From Podocnemis expansa (lineage: Eukaryota > Chordata > Testudines > Podocnemididae): 64,000 nt of DNA. The position numbers and the translations under genes are program-made. The stretch is from contig ML681992.1 of the NCBI GenBank assembly GCA_007922195.1, positions 35,379,444 to 35,443,443 of the forward strand. Reading direction: 5' to 3'. Below the pieces are notes generated by a model. That model was given only the letters and a program-made list of their open reading frames with translations, was not told the DNA's origin and searched no databases. Of this stretch, positions 33,494 to 46,013 are shown in pieces; the stretch's first letter is position 1, and each line of letters starts with the position of its first letter.

Positions 33494-35620
33494 GATGCCA
33501 TACTTTGATTACTTAAGTACAAGGTATTATAGGGTGAACATCAATTCTGCTCAGTTTGGGTGTATGATTCAAGTTAGTATATTTCCATAAATTCTTATAG
33601 TATCAAAATTAGAATATGCTATTTAAAAAGGTGTGCAGATTCACTTAATATCTAATTAGTGTAATAAGATGTTCCCCTTTACAGTGAACACTTGAAAATG
33701 CAATGCAGTAATAAAGGGTTTATATCTACGTACTATAACATGGTGCAGTGTACTAAAAATGTAACTTCAGTGAAGTGGAATGCCTATTTTATGTGAGTGA
33801 GTCTAACCTGCTTCTAGTGGAGCAAAGGAATTTAATAACCATCCTCCATATGTATGGGGAGAATGCATGCAAACTAGATTCATGCTTTATAAGGGGGAAG
33901 GATTATTCATGATGTAGAATGAAGCCTGGGAAGGTCTGGGGGAAGATGTCTTCCTTTTGGAAAACCTGAAATACCAGATGCATTTTTCTGTCTTTCGGAA
34001 GAATTTGATAAAATTTCAAAGCAAGGGTATTAGGTCAGATTCTGGTCTCAGATGTGAATATGCAAATCCCACGGAAGAATGGGTCACTGTCAGGGGCAGT
34101 ACATAGAACTAGAGTGCCCATAGGTCTGACTAGTGTCGCTATTTCTATACTCAGGAACATCATGAGGGGAAATTTTTGGTTCTTTATGCTAAGATATAGA
34201 AGCCTATTTGCACTAGAAAATTTTTTAGAAGTAATGTTCTAGTTACTAATTCCTCTTTAGCTCCTTGAGTACCATGCAATAACTGCAGTGAGTATGTTTT
34301 TCTGATATGCCCCGCCAGCCCATATCTATTGCTGTTTAATATATTCAGATTTATTCCTTGAAGCCTTGCCTAGACATCACCAACCCAAATGTAGACAGAG
34401 TAGCCAACTGTGTCTCTGGGAAAATGTGTCAGAAGTCTCTGAGCATTTTAGAAGTTCCCATCCACACAGGAGAGGAAAATTTAGCCTTATGTCTGTAACC
34501 AGGAGTAAAAGAATGAATAAATAATAATGATAACCATTTATAATCTTTTTATGTAAAAATATCATATAACAGTACAATATATAGGCTTAAAAGGTACCAT
34601 GCTGGAGCACATCAGTAGAATTTGACCTATGGTTTCCTCAGATCTGCTTGAAATGTCTTTGAGCTTTCGTCATTTATTATTATCTTGAGTGATGATTGCT
34701 TCAGGGACAGAAATGGAGGGACACATGAATGAGCAAACAGTGACCAATGGCATGCAGCATCCAGGCATTCATGCATTAAAGTGTAATAACCATTGTGTAT
34801 TGTGACATGTCTTGTAAACACCATTTAATACACTGTAAAGGCAAGCTACACCCAGGCTTGCAAGAAAAGGAAATCTTGATTGTCTACTCCATGCTTTAGA
34901 AAGATTGAATGAGACATTTTATGGAGAGGTGATATTTTTCAGACTTAAGGATGCTGAGTTTAATAAAATCTAGATGTGTGGACCAAAGTATGTAAAGTAG
35001 GCGTTACTTATTCAATAGATGTCATTATGACTATGACTTGGATAGATATGGTAGGAAGGTACATATTGCTTTTGAGTGCTTGCTATTCGGCATTTGCTTT
35101 GCTTTACCCATGCCATTTCCATGGAAAGAACAGCTGATTTCAGGGATTAAAACATTGTTTCCCTCCAGCTCTTCTAAAGCCATTTATCTATAGCTGAGTT
35201 CATAATTCAGGTTCATCCCAGATCTTATCTACACAAGACATGTATTAGTTAGTTATGCAAACCCCATGTTTACATCTTTAAATCTGTGTATATGGTCTTA
35301 TGTCAATTACTGAATTATGTGAAATTGTACAAGTCTGTTGTAAAAAGATTTAAGGGTGTTCACACAGGGGTTTGAACTGAATTAACTGAATGGGTTTAGT
35401 AGCTTATTTTCCGTTAAAACACTGGAAGTTTTGTGTGTCAGCAAGGCTTTGGACTCCTTCGAACAGTGGATATGAATATGGTAAATAGAGTTGGCTGGAA
35501 AACAAGAATGCTGCTTTGTTAACAATTTTGAGTTTGAGAGTCTGTTTTTGTTCCCCATTGGAATGAAATAGAGACTGTGTGCTTGGAACTTTTCACAAAA
35601 GAAACAAAACATTGTGAGGG
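33494..35620. other. Unannotated AT-rich sequence
   Basis: No gene, RNA or defined repeat end was seen. Confidence 0.4.
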
Positions 35621-35625
35621 TGATT

Positions 35626-35720
35626 ACCCTAGAATAGCCCAATAGGTTAGGGCACTCACCTGGGGATGTAGGGGACATAAGTTTAAAGCTCTGCCCAAAC
35701 TGATTCAGTAAACGGACTTA
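35626..35720 (+). mobile_element. tRNA-derived SINE relic
   Basis: TAGCCCAATAGGTTAGGGCACTCACCTGGGGATG resembles a tRNA-like A-box head. AAGTTTAAAGCTCTGCCC follows at the right distance for a degraded B box. GATTCAG follows. A diverged relative occurs at 54,298. Confidence 0.5.
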
Positions 35721-35724
35721 GCCA

Positions 35725-36340
35725 TGGCTCTCCCAAATCCCTTTTGGCTATTCTATGGGGTTTTTTCCCCTCTCTCTCATGGACATACGAAAGTTTGGCT
35801 GAAATTGATATGTTTCCTTGAAAAGTTTTGGTTTCTATGAATCAGAATTTTCTGATTGAAAAAATGTTTCATCAGTGCTACTGTTAAGTTTATACTTCAT
35901 TCTCCCCTGAAAAACAAAGGATATCATCTCTAAAGTAAACTTAGACAGATTTTTCTTGTGTATTTGATTTGCCTCTCAGGCACCACAGTGGATGTTTGAA
36001 GAACACAGCACAAGACAGAACAGTGATCTTTAATGCATAGTGTCTCTGTTCATTTGATAAAAGCTTCTAAGACAAAATCAAAGCTAGACACTTGAGCTTT
36101 TATTTGTTATGCCTTGTGGTTGAAGAATACAAATCCTACCATTTATGGGCTGTCAACTGCCCAAACCTGATGATTTCTTCAGCATACGCAGTAGCAGAGA
36201 TATTAATTAAAGTTAAATAAAAGTGAAGAGAGTTCCAAACTAAAAAATGTTTCCCTCATATATTTTTCCCTTAAAAGAGATGCAGCTATTAAAAAGTACT
36301 CATTAATATTGAATATGATGTCTTGCTTATAAGTGGTCAT
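35725..36340. other. Unannotated sequence
   Basis: AT-rich DNA; nothing was recognised. Confidence 0.4.
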
Positions 36341-36343
36341 CTT

Positions 36344-36703
36344 GGCTATGTCTACACCTAAAATCTTAGTTCAGACTTGGTTAATCTGAACTAAGAGTTC
36401 AAAAGTTAGTTTGACTAAGCATGTTTTTTTTAGTTTGAACTAACTTTTTAGTTCAAACTAAAAAAGTGCACTAGTTTGAACTAACAGCTAGTTTGAACTT
36501 ATTTAGTTTAAACTAGCACGTCTCCATTGGGCTAGTTCAAACTAGCAGCTTTGGCTAGTTTGAACTAAGCAGTTAGTTCGAACTAACCATTCAAGCTAAC
36601 CAGTTCGAATTAACCTTTGATTATTTCTAACTAAAATCTTTTTTAGTTTGAACTAGTCAAAGGCTAGTGGAGACAGGGTTCATTTTGTAGTGTAAACATA
36701 GCT
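36344..36703. mobile_element. Palindrome-rich MITE with GTTTGAAC-type repeats
   Basis: The ends GGCTATGTCTACAC and (complement) AGCTATGTTTACAC have CTT on both sides (36,341-36,343; 36,704-36,706). The interior is built almost entirely of TAGTTTGAACTA and TTAGTTCAAACTAA variants on both strands. It is non-coding. The element at 48,412 has the same interior motif. Confidence 0.7.
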
Positions 36704-36706
36704 CTT

Positions 36707-39045
36707 GTTATGCATAAGAAGGCAGCTTTTGGGTTGACATTACTGTGTAGATTAGAATTTCTACATTACGTAGATGAACAGTAACTACGACACACCACAC
36801 TATAAAGGAATGAGTGTTAGATAATTGTCAAGGCTAAGTGCAGATTTTGGTCAACTTTTAAAAATCTATTTTAAATAGACTTTCTATATGGTAATACTAG
36901 TGTCTTTCTTGATTCCAACTATCAAGATAGGGAGAGCTACAGGTGACACTTGTCAAACACTGCACAAACAATGGTCAGGAACATCTGTTCAGTGTCCAAA
37001 GGCTTGTTTGTGTCAGCCATATTGTAGCCTGCTTTTATTTGATATTTTTAGGTGAATAGATATTGTTTGCATAAATATTTGGGGAATGATTGTTTAAGGT
37101 TGAAATTCACATGTAAAAAGCAAGCAGACAAACCAAAAAACAAAACAAAACCCCAAACTCCACTATGGGGTATCACTTAAGGCTGGTCACATTTAGAGGA
37201 GAGAATTTCATCCTGTAGCAATAAACATATCCACAAGTAAACAAGAAAAACTGTACAAACAAGCAGATTGGCTATTCACACCCATTAGTCACTTCATCAT
37301 TCTTTGATTTAAAAAATGTGTCATCCAGTTCAGGAGCAGAAACAATATCATGTGACTTCACTGACCAGTCACGTGCCATGAAAATACATTAGTGTACAGC
37401 AGTGTTCTCCTATCTTTCCCAAGCAGACAGTGCAACAGACATAGTTTTACCAGCAAATGCCATTCAGATGCTTTATGTTACGAGCAATAGTTCAAGACTC
37501 CAGCTGATTGCAATTGACTGGTTGGGGACCACTGACTTATAGTAATGAACAATCATGGGCTGAAAGTTCTCTTACAAATAATGAATATATTGAAAGTAAT
37601 TGGGATCACTTTGCAAATTTGCTAACAGAGTGAAGGGCCAAATTCACTGGATTATTTTTTATTGACAATGAACAATTCACTAGGTATTTCCCTGCAGTAA
37701 CTTCAGCCATTCTTTAATTTATGGGCAGGTTCTGACATCTGAAGGGTTCTTTGTGTAGGTCTTCACTTTGATTTTGTTTTCTGTCACTATTCTGGAATTA
37801 CTAGACCCTACAAATATTTTATAAACCTCTTGCATGTTCATATGCTTACCAAACATCTTTTCTTTAATCTGACTGCATCTGATCTTTGCACCCTAACTAT
37901 CATTTGGAAGAATATGCTTCTAATCTTGACATTTGAAAGTCATTTAAAACCATATGGGCCCCCATAAGCTTCCAGTCACCTATATGTACATAGGATGGTA
38001 CCACACTGAGAACATCTGGCATCTGCTAAAATTACTGTAGGCTTGAAAATATAACAGTCTAATACTGAAGTTGCAGTCAATACATTCTTTAAATCTCTCA
38101 CCTTCTCTCCTTCACTTTTTCCCACATCCACACCGTTTGTTTTAAGCAATTGATATAAACCTTTTTCTTTGTGAGAACAGAGGACAGCATAAGTAGGAGT
38201 TTGCTACAAACGTTTTTCTTGTTGAGGAAAAACGTCAGTTCTGAAACATTTCTAAGTGGTGAGTTTTGGCTTTTTTGGATCTGCCTTTATACTTTTTTCT
38301 TCAATCATGTCATAAAAACCCAGATGCGTGTTTGATTTAGCTCACGTTTTTCTCTACTTAAGTCCACCAACCTCAACTGCAAGGGTAATCTCCAGTTTGA
38401 ATATTGCTGCCAACATTCTGGGCTGTGCAAGGGGAAGTTTTGGCCAACTTTTACCTCTACAATTTTCCTGGTGGCAGGCTCTGTCAGTGAATGCTCTTTC
38501 CATTGGTATCCAGCAATAAACAGTCCGACACCTTAAAATGCAGAAGAACCACTATGGTCCTTTATTAAAGAGATGTACTTTTCTCATTTTCTAGCCTTGC
38601 TCAGGGATGGGTTAACTGAAACAAATAAAATAAATGGAAGAGTAAACAGAATGGGAATGGGTAATATTCCCCAGCAGTCTTAGTTTTTTAACCAGCAAAT
38701 TCTTCCTCTTCTTGTTTCCCAAAAAGAACTATTTTAGACACATACCCCAATAACCTTTAATGCTCCCTCTAGATTTCTTCTTTTCATAGAGAAACCAAAA
38801 TAAGTACTTTTAAAGAAGTAAGGAGGCTTGTTTTTGGCAAATATTCACCTCCTAATCTTCCCCATGGGAACAAAATATGAATGTAACTCCCTGTTCCAAA
38901 TAGTACAGAATAGCCACTGGGTTCAGAAGGTGTGAGCTAAAGGAATTTATTTTCAGTCATAGTTCATTTATGTATTATCTCTATATAGTTTCTTTTGATA
39001 CGAACATGCTCTATAAAGACCAAAAGGAAAATGCACAGTGCATTA
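36707..39045. other. Mostly unannotated sequence
   Basis: Apart from the short hAT-like element at 37,400, I see no gene or repeat boundary. The 63-codon frame at 38,328-38,519 has no known domain. Confidence 0.4.
37400..37534. mobile_element. hAT-like MITE, diverged
   Basis: The right end GATTGCAATTGACTGGTTGGGGACCACTG is typical of a widespread hAT MITE end. The left end CAGTGTTCTCC is degraded. The 8-bp flanks GTGTACAG and ACTTATAG match only in part. Confidence 0.5.
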
Positions 39046-39049
39046 TTCA

Positions 39050-39172
39050 GCCCTGCAAATGGTCTAGTGGCTAGCACATCTGCCCTGCATGCAGAGGGTC
39101 CTGGGTTGAAACCCCAGGGGATTGGACTAGATGATTTCATGAGGTCCCTTCCAACCTGATGATTCTATTTTG
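39050..39172 (+). mobile_element. tRNA-derived SINE with CR1-type tail
   Basis: TGGTCTAGTGGCTAGCACATC is an A-box-like head and GGGTTGAAACCCC is a B-box-like motif (about 39,061-39,114). The tail GGATTGGACTAGATGATTTC...GGTCCCTTCCAACCTGATGATTCTAT is a CR1 3' end. tRNA heads with CR1-like tails are known in turtle Pol III SINEs and would be mobilised by CR1 RT. It is not a functional tRNA: no anticodon arm is preserved. Confidence 0.7.
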
Positions 39173-39217
39173 TCTTGTCAGCTTCAGCTCATGGAAAAAT
39201 ACATGGCTGAATGCATG

Positions 39218-39980
39218 TATAACCCCCCTGGGGTTTTAAGGAGCGTGGTCCCTTTAAATTTTTGCCCTGTGGGAAAGGTTGTGGAGCTGAGGAGGGGGCT
39301 GGGGCTGCAGGAGAGGCCTGGGAAGGAAGGAGAGAGAGAGAGGCCCTGCCTGAAACCAGGGAAGACAGAGCACCTGAACTGGGATGCCAGGCCAGCCCCC
39401 ATAGGACACTGTGCTGGGGAGAGTCGCCCAAGGACAGAGAAGCATCCAGTGACTGGCCATTTGGAGCTGTGGGGCCGTGAGTACAGCACCTGGACTCGGG
39501 GGGGAGGCTGTAGTTAGTTAAGTGGGGAGGGTGTCATTCTGGGTTCGCAGAGAGCGGCAGAAGAGGCATCAGAGGGTTTTCTTTTGCTGGGAAAGTGCTG
39601 GCGCCGAAGACTAGGAGTTGCTGAACTGAACCCTGGACTGGAACTGTGCTGGGACTCCTGAACTTATGGTGCAGAAGCAGAGCTCACGTCTGCCTCCAGC
39701 CTGCTGCATTGTTGGGCCTTGCAGGGCCCTGTGTTAGCTGTTACTCTGTGTTACTGCTGACCCATCTCCCCTGTTGGTTTCCCCTTTTGCACCTCTGTAA
39801 ATAAACCTTCCCCATTCCCATAATCCCTGCGCTATCCCAGTGTGTGTGTGGTCACGCTGGGGGTTTGGAACAGGTGCCCCTGGGGGCAAAGGGGCTCTCC
39901 TTGCTGTGTTCCCGTGCACACCCTTTCTCTGGTCAGAGCTGCCTGCAAGGCAGACTCAATCTGGTTACGTGGGTGTTACA
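39218..39980 (+). repeat. 5' LTR
   Basis: It starts TATAACCCCCCTGGGG (first dinucleotide TA where the 3' LTR has TG) and ends GGGTGTTACA. AATAAA near 39,800 is the polyadenylation signal. It aligns along its length with 41,945-42,713. Confidence 0.9.
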
Positions 39981-39982
39981 CT

Positions 39983-40000
39983 TGGTGGCCTGTATGGGGA
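39983..40000 (+). other. Primer binding site, tRNA-Ile(AAU) type
   Basis: TGGTGGCCTGTATGGGGA lies two bases after the LTR. It is complementary to the 3' end of vertebrate tRNA-Ile(AAU) (...CCCCGTACGGGCCACCA) except at two sites, both explained by CpG to TpG change. Confidence 0.75.
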
Positions 40001-40076
40001 ACTCTTGCAGACACAAACCTCTGTGTCACACACTCTAGGTGCTCCTTCACAGTGAAAAGAGATCCCCTGCTGAAAA

Positions 40077-41790
40077 AAAAAGAAAAGGGGGAAAGGATTC
40101 CAAGAGTATTCGACCAAGTCATCCAGAGGAGGTCCTTTTGCTGAAGGAATGGGATCGCTTATTGGTCCGAGGTGGGCGACTTTATTGAGGGAAGAAGCAT
40201 TCCCCGAGACCTCACCCAAAGCAGCTGGTACTACCACAAAAGTATCGGCAAGGTGTATTGGAGGCCTGCCATGATTGAATGGGTCACCTGGAAGTAGAAC
40301 GATTAGAGGCCTTAGTTAAGGCAAGGTTCTGTTGGCCCTGGATGGGGCGTGACATTGCCTACCATGTACACACTTGTACCCGATGCATCCGACGAAAGAC
40401 TTTGCCTAAAAAGACAGCCCCTCTTGTCAATATCACAAGTTCAGCACCCATGGAGCTTGTCTGTCTGGACTTTCTGTCATTAGAGCCTGATCGCCGGGGT
40501 ATGGCAAATATCCTGGTGGTAACCGACCATTTTACTCATTATGCTCAGGCTTATCCAACAAAAAATCAAAAAGCTTCCACAGTTGCCAAGATACTGTGGG
40601 ACGAGTTCTTTGTTCACTATGGGTTGCCTGCAAGACTACACTCAGACCAGGGACGGGATTTCGAGAGTTGATTAATAAAAGAACTTTGTACAATCATGGG
40701 GATCAAAAAATCACACACCACCCCTTATCATCCACAAGGGGACCCACTGCCTGAACGATTCAACTGCACGCTGCTCAACATGCTGGGAACCCTAGAGCCT
40801 CACCAGAAGAAATCCTGGAGCCAGCATGTGAAGCACTTGGTACATGCCTATAACTGCACTCGGTATGAGGCAACTGGCTAGACACATACATGTTGATGTT
40901 TGGTCGAGAGGCACGGCTGCCAGTTGACCTCTGTTTTGGAGTGTCTTCCGATGGGGCACTTCCTGAAACATATTCGGAGTATGTGGCTCGCCTAAAAGAC
41001 CAATTGAAGAAGGCATATCGGATAGCAACACAAGCTTCTGGCCAACAGAATCAAAGGAATAAATTGCGATATGATCAGCGAGTGAGGCAACAGGAACTTC
41101 AGATTGGTGGTCGGGTGCTGGCCTGAAATCTGGGATTACAGGAAAAGTACAAAATTGCTGATCGTTGGGAGTCACACCCATATGTTGTTGAGAAGAAACT
41201 GGGAGATCTACCAGTGTATCGGATATGCCTGGAGGGCAGTCGTGGCCCCACTAAAACTCTACACCGAAATCACCTGTTACCTGTTGAACAGGTATTGTTT
41301 CCCGATAAGGATGATCCCACAGTCTCTGAGGCCCCTGGTCCTGCCAGTCGGACATGATCCAAACGACGGAGATATAATAGGACTTTGCAAACACCCGGCT
41401 CCACAGAGAGTGAGGAAGAACTAGTGTTCAGCCAATGTCCTTTTGGAGAAGTTTCAACCACACCAGATCTTTCCAACATTGCACAAAGAGATGGGGAAGG
41501 GAAAGAACCCACAGTGGGTGTCCCAGAGGGTTCACTGGCCGAATCTGTGGAGACCCACCAAGGGACTGATGAGGAGGAGAGCCCTGTACCCCATACAGCC
41601 ACTTTAGATCCTGATGCCGCTGCTTTTACACCTCAAGGATCTGTCACCATGCCCCCATGTTCAATAGTGCCACAGCAGTCGATGCCTGCCAGCCAACTTA
41701 GACGTTCCTCCAGGGAAGGGAAGCCCAGGTGTGTGCTGACATATAATCGGTTGGAAAAACCCAGTGAAGTAAAAATCTCTGGAGTACCCC
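40077..41790 (+). pseudogene. Gypsy integrase and pol C-terminus, interrupted
   Basis: The order matches one integrase. The HH part (ACHD, stop, MGHLEVERLEALV) is followed by CTRCIRRKT (CC part). LVCLDFLSLEP has the first Asp, LHSDQGRDFES the second Asp, then a TGA stop. TPYHPQGDPLPERFN has the Glu. AYNCTRYEATG and MLMFGREARLPVDLCFG are the post-catalytic blocks. RDQ-type Lys/Arg-rich helices and a GPY/F-like stretch then lead to a proline/serine-rich tail ending RRSSREGKPRCVLTYNRL. The DDE residues are all present, but several stops and frame changes (near 40,274, 40,669, 40,879, 41,124) inactivate it. The 5' part (40,077-40,280) enters from deleted RNase H-side sequence. Confidence 0.85.
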
Positions 41791-41928
41791 GGGGGGTGAG
41801 TTGCCTCGCAGGAAACCTGTTCCACCCCCTCAGTGTCCCAAAAGTTGGACGATTGTGATACTCCTGACCAGTGGGGGCCCTGGGTCTCCTGCTGGGAATC
41901 CATGGACTGAAACTGCCCTCCTTTTCTT

Positions 41929-41944
41929 TTGGAGGGGGGGAGAG
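41929..41944 (+). other. Polypurine tract
   Basis: TTGGAGGGGGGGAGAG-type purine run immediately upstream of the 3' LTR. It is the plus-strand primer site in LTR elements. Confidence 0.8.
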
Positions 41945-42713
41945 TGTAACCCCCTTGGGGTTTTAAGGAGCGTGGTCCCTTTAAATTTTTGCCCTGTGGG
42001 AGAGGTTGTGGAGCTGAGGAGGGGGCTGGGGCTGAGCTGGAGGCCTGGGAAGGAGGAAGAGGGAGAGAGGCCCTGCCTGAAGCCAGGGAAGACAGAGCAC
42101 CTGAACTGGGATGCCAGGCTAGCCCCCACAGAAGGACACTGTGCTGGGGAGAGTCGCCCAAGGACAGAGCAGGTTCCAGTGACTGGCCATCTGGAGCTGT
42201 GGGGCCGTGAGTACAGCACCTGGGACTCAGGGGGGAGGTTGTAGTTAGTTAAGTGGGGAGGGGGCTGCTCTGGGTTCTCAGAGAGTGGCAGAAGAGGCAT
42301 CAGAGGGTTTTCTTTTGCTGGGAAAGTGCTGGCGCCAAAGACTAGGAGTTGCTGGACTGAACACTGGACTGGAGCTGTGCTGGGACTCCTGAACTCATGG
42401 TGCAGATACAGAGCTCACGTGTCTGACTTCAGCCTGTTGCATTGTTGGGCCTTGCAGGGCCCTGTGTTAGCTGTTACTCTGTGTTACTGCTGGGCCGTCT
42501 CCCCTGTTGGTTTCCCCTTTTGCACCTCTGTAAATAAACCTTCCCCATTCCCATAATCCCTGCGCTATCCCAGTGCGTGTGTGATCACTCTGAGGGTTTG
42601 GAACAGGTGCCCCTGGGGGCAAAGGGGCTCTCCTTGCTGTGTTCCCGTGCACACCCTTTCTCTGGTCAGAGCTGCCTGCAAGGCAGACTCAATCTGGTTA
42701 CGTGGGTGTTACA
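41945..42713 (+). repeat. 3' LTR
   Basis: It starts TGTAACCCCCTTGGGG and ends GGGTGTTACA, which form inverted TGTAAC/GTTACA ends. AATAAA is near 42,533. CATG follows, matching 39,214-39,217. Confidence 0.9.
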
Positions 42714-42717
42714 CATG

Positions 42718-43330
42718 TGCCATGTAATTACAAGAACAGAAGACTTGATTTCCTTTGGCTATTTTTTTATGAGTACCAGCTACAATGGTTAGGGCAGGTC
42801 ATTGAAATTAACAGTCCTCACTTTTTCTGAAAGTGCCTTAAGAATTGTAATGACCACAAGGTAGTCAGAACTTTATCAAATGTATCTCCTGTGAAAGATA
42901 CTACCTTGGGCAGGGCTGTAACTTCAAATGCTATGCAGAATTATTGGTTCAGAGTGCCACCTTCAGAATTGCTACTTTACTGTTATGATGAATTAATGTG
43001 ACCCCACTTGGACTTCTCCTGTCTCTATTAGAAGCTGTGTTGAAAATGTGTTAGTCTCGAGAAATTGGGAAAAATAACTAAAATTTTAAAAGTTAAAACT
43101 ACTATGGTCATGATAATCTTGAATACAGGTGGGCATTTCTAGGGCCTGTCAATGGACCTTGGATGCCTTTACATTTCTTTTCCTGACCTTGGTCATGCTG
43201 AGAAATTTCTTTCCCTGAAAAGTTTAAATTCATTTTAAAGGCATAAATTATGTCACGTTACATTCAACTCTGAGAATTTCAACTTTCTAGGATTGGGGCT
43301 GCATTCAATTAGGTGCTCTACAATCTGTGA
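42718..43330. other. Unannotated sequence
   Basis: No gene or repeat was recognised between the gypsy element and the next MITE. Confidence 0.4.
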
Positions 43331-43334
43331 TTTA

Positions 43335-43581
43335 ATGCTTGTCTACACATATATAGCACTATTGTAGCTTTTTAGTGAAGATGGGAGAATTTCTCCCTTC
43401 TGATTAGGTAGTCCAGTGTCATGAGAACCAGTAATTATGTCAATGGGAGAAGATGTCCCATCATAGCGCTGCCTAACCAGGAATTAGGTTAATAAAGCTA
43501 TGTCGCTCAGAAGTATGGATTCTTTTCACACACCTGAGCTGGGTAATTATAGAGATGTAAGTTTGTAGTGCAGATGTGGCC
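43335..43581. mobile_element. Harbinger-like MITE, TTA duplication
   Basis: The left end ATGCTTGTCTACAC and the right end complement GGCCACATCTGCAC are flanked by TTA at 43,332-43,334 and 43,582-43,584. The interior is 247 bp and non-coding. Confidence 0.6.
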
Positions 43582-43584
43582 TTA

Positions 43585-45664
43585 GATATAGATATTGGGG
43601 GCTGAGCTAGGCTGTGCAAACAAATTGTATGGTGGAGAACTAGCACAAATGTAAAATGTTGTATAATGAAAAGGGCTGTTAAAAGAGTATGACCATGTAA
43701 GCAGCAACAAATGCCAATAACTAGGAATTTCTCTTAACAACACAAAACAGAATAGGCTCGAGCCCCCCACCCAATAAGTCTTGGAAAACTAAACCTTATC
43801 GCTCTGCTTCTCTAAGAGGCAATACTTCCTGGCTCATAAGCACTTGAGTATAACAAAAAAAGAACTTCTATTAAAAGAAAAAATTACACCATTAATTTGG
43901 GAAAACACTGCAAAAATTACTTGAAAGTATGCAATTAATAATTAAAGTACAATACTAAAAGCATCTTTGTTTGACAAGGTGGCATCCCACTCCTGTTTTC
44001 TGCTCTGTCTACACAGGCTTGGACACTTTCAGTTGTTAACCATGCCAGTGCGTTGTGTGTCTGAGAAACAGCTAGCTCTCTTGAACAACTTTTCCCCTTA
44101 GATTTTTCTTCATCTGGGACCATAATTATCTGAGTTCATTAAAGTCTGCTTTCTTGAAGTACATTTTTGAAGTACAAAAACAAAAACACCACTTCCCCCC
44201 AAAAAAGAACCACTAAAAAGTTCTTGGTCCTACGAGTGCCAAAATGGAAATACAGTTATAATAATCATGGGAACTCGAGAAAGGTTGTTAATTGGTAAGT
44301 GATTCCCTCTTTGCTGAAGAATAGAATTGAGCTGGGATATTTTTAAAAGAGGAAGAATAGTATGAAATGCCAAAAGTTTGTCTGTCATTCTTTTTCATTT
44401 GGTAAAACTTATTGGTCTTCAAGGAAAGAAAAATAAGGGAACTTGAGTCATGCAATGTGCATGAAAATTGTACCTCCTGCTTACTGGGAGCATGTGTTGA
44501 ATAAGATACAGAATAGAAATAGGGAAATACTCCCACAGTTAGCATCTCTCTTTATAAAGTAGGTATTGCTATAAAAAATGGACTGAGAATTTGCAAAGCA
44601 GAAAGACTAGGGAAGTACAATTCTCACTCACTTCCTAATTAGCAGGAAGGCAGTCCTATCTGTTTTTAGATCATCTGGGCTGGTCCTTATTAGTAGTGAT
44701 AATAGTAAAGACCTAAGCCAGCTCTATTCAATCAAACTGCTAGGTGACAAACTATAACATCAAAGTATTGGAAGAATTAACAGAATTGAAAAACTGATTT
44801 TTTGCTGGTATAAAATGGATAGAAATTGTATATCTATTTTTGTATTTGCCCTTCAGTTTCTGATGCTTCTTTAAATTTATAGCAGAGTTCTGAGCTGAAA
44901 TGAAAAATGTGATGCAGATCCTGGAAAATGGAAAATCTAGTTGTCAGGTTGCATAATGTAAATAGACAGCCTGGAAGAGTCATTCAGTTTTTAAATTTAC
45001 TTTCTGTAGTTTCTATTTTTCTCTTATAAATTTTATTCCTTTCACGAGGTGCTGTGTTGCCCCTAGTTATATGTTATGTGTATTTATGTATGTCAGGATT
45101 AAAGGGGAATTTTCCAGTGATTAGCACAAAGATTCTGCATGATGTGCTCCTGACTCAACGTGAAATTTATTTTAATCTTGCTGTGAACGTCTTCTGGATT
45201 CTGTGTATTGGAACCAAATCAAAGCCTCATTGCCCTAATGCTAGAAATAAATTAATAGCAAGCAGACACCAATTAATGCAAGAACTTGCAGTATGTGAAT
45301 TCTGCCACTCCAGAGACAGACATTTTTCAAACAGTTCTGTTTTGTTTTCTGTTGTAGCTTTTACCTCATAATTTTTGATGATCTAAATACTGTAACGAGG
45401 TCCTGATCTTGCAACTCATCCATGTTGATATTTGCTGGAATCCATGTGGAGTCCTACAGAAGTCAATGGGGGCAGTGTTTGCACTGACCCTCAAGTGTGC
45501 TGAGCTCCTTGAGACTTCTTGAAGATGCGGAGTTAAGGGTGCTGACAGGATCAAGCCCTTTGAGGGCAGGAACCTGTCAAAACAGATGTAGTTGCAGCAT
45601 CAGGAGCTTGCCCATGGCATGTTCTGTGCTCAAAAATATTAAAAGTTTGTATCCAACACTTTTA
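43585..45664. other. Unannotated AT-rich sequence
   Basis: No coding domain, RNA gene or repeat end was recognised. Confidence 0.4.
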
Positions 45665-45674
45665 GTGTTTATAA

Positions 45675-45861
45675 CAGGGGTGGCCAAACTTAGGGAACTC
45701 AAGAGCCACACAAGTTGATTATAAAACCTTCAAGAGCCGCACTGATGCATATAGCCATATACTTTTGCCTACTGAAGTGATTTGCTGACGGTCTTCCGCG
45801 AGCCATGCTTTTTCATTCAAGAGCCACATGCGGCTCCCAAGCCGCAGTTTGGCCACGCCTG
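45675..45861. mobile_element. hAT MITE, 187 bp, perfect 8-bp TSD
   Basis: The ends are CAGGGGTGGCCAAACTT and (complement) CAGGCGTGGCCAAACTG. GTTTATAA occurs on both sides (45,667-45,674 and 45,862-45,869). The 8-bp duplication and CAGG ends are diagnostic of hAT. It is the best-preserved of three related copies. Confidence 0.9.
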
Positions 45862-46013
45862 GTTTATAACATAGAAAGGTGAACTTTGGCTTATGTCGTG
45901 CAATAACAACATAACACCCCTGTCCTACGATCAATTAAGTATATGTGTAGCTTCTCTCCAGTGGATAGTCCCATAATTTTCCAAGAGCTAAATGCACCTG
46001 ATTCTATTACTTA

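Larger units (their letters stand above)
39214..42717 (+). mobile_element. Ty3/gypsy element with paired LTRs, internally deleted
   Basis: Two LTRs (39,218-39,980 and 41,945-42,713) flank 1.96 kb of internal DNA. CATG precedes the first and follows the second (4-bp duplication). A tRNA-Ile-type primer site follows the 5' LTR and a polypurine tract precedes the 3' LTR. Internal coding is limited to integrase and the pol C-terminus. Gag, protease, RT and RNase H are missing. The LTRs are close to identical by eye, with scattered substitutions and small indels, so the insertion is moderately young. Confidence 0.9.

Noticed and set aside
35218..35365. Possible further TATCTACAC-type MITE
   Set aside because: Only one end (GATCTTATCTACACA) looks like the family. 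The opposite end near 35,355 does not pair, and there is no target duplication.
39055..39115. tRNA gene candidate with A- and B-box motifs
   Set aside because: There is no proper anticodon arm or acceptor pairing, and a CR1-type tail follows directly. It is a SINE head.
41661..42300. Minus-strand frames of 156-166 codons across the 3' LTR
   Set aside because: They are antisense to the LTR and the pol tail, and equivalent frames recur in the 5' LTR (39,184-39,489). They are shadows of the repeat.
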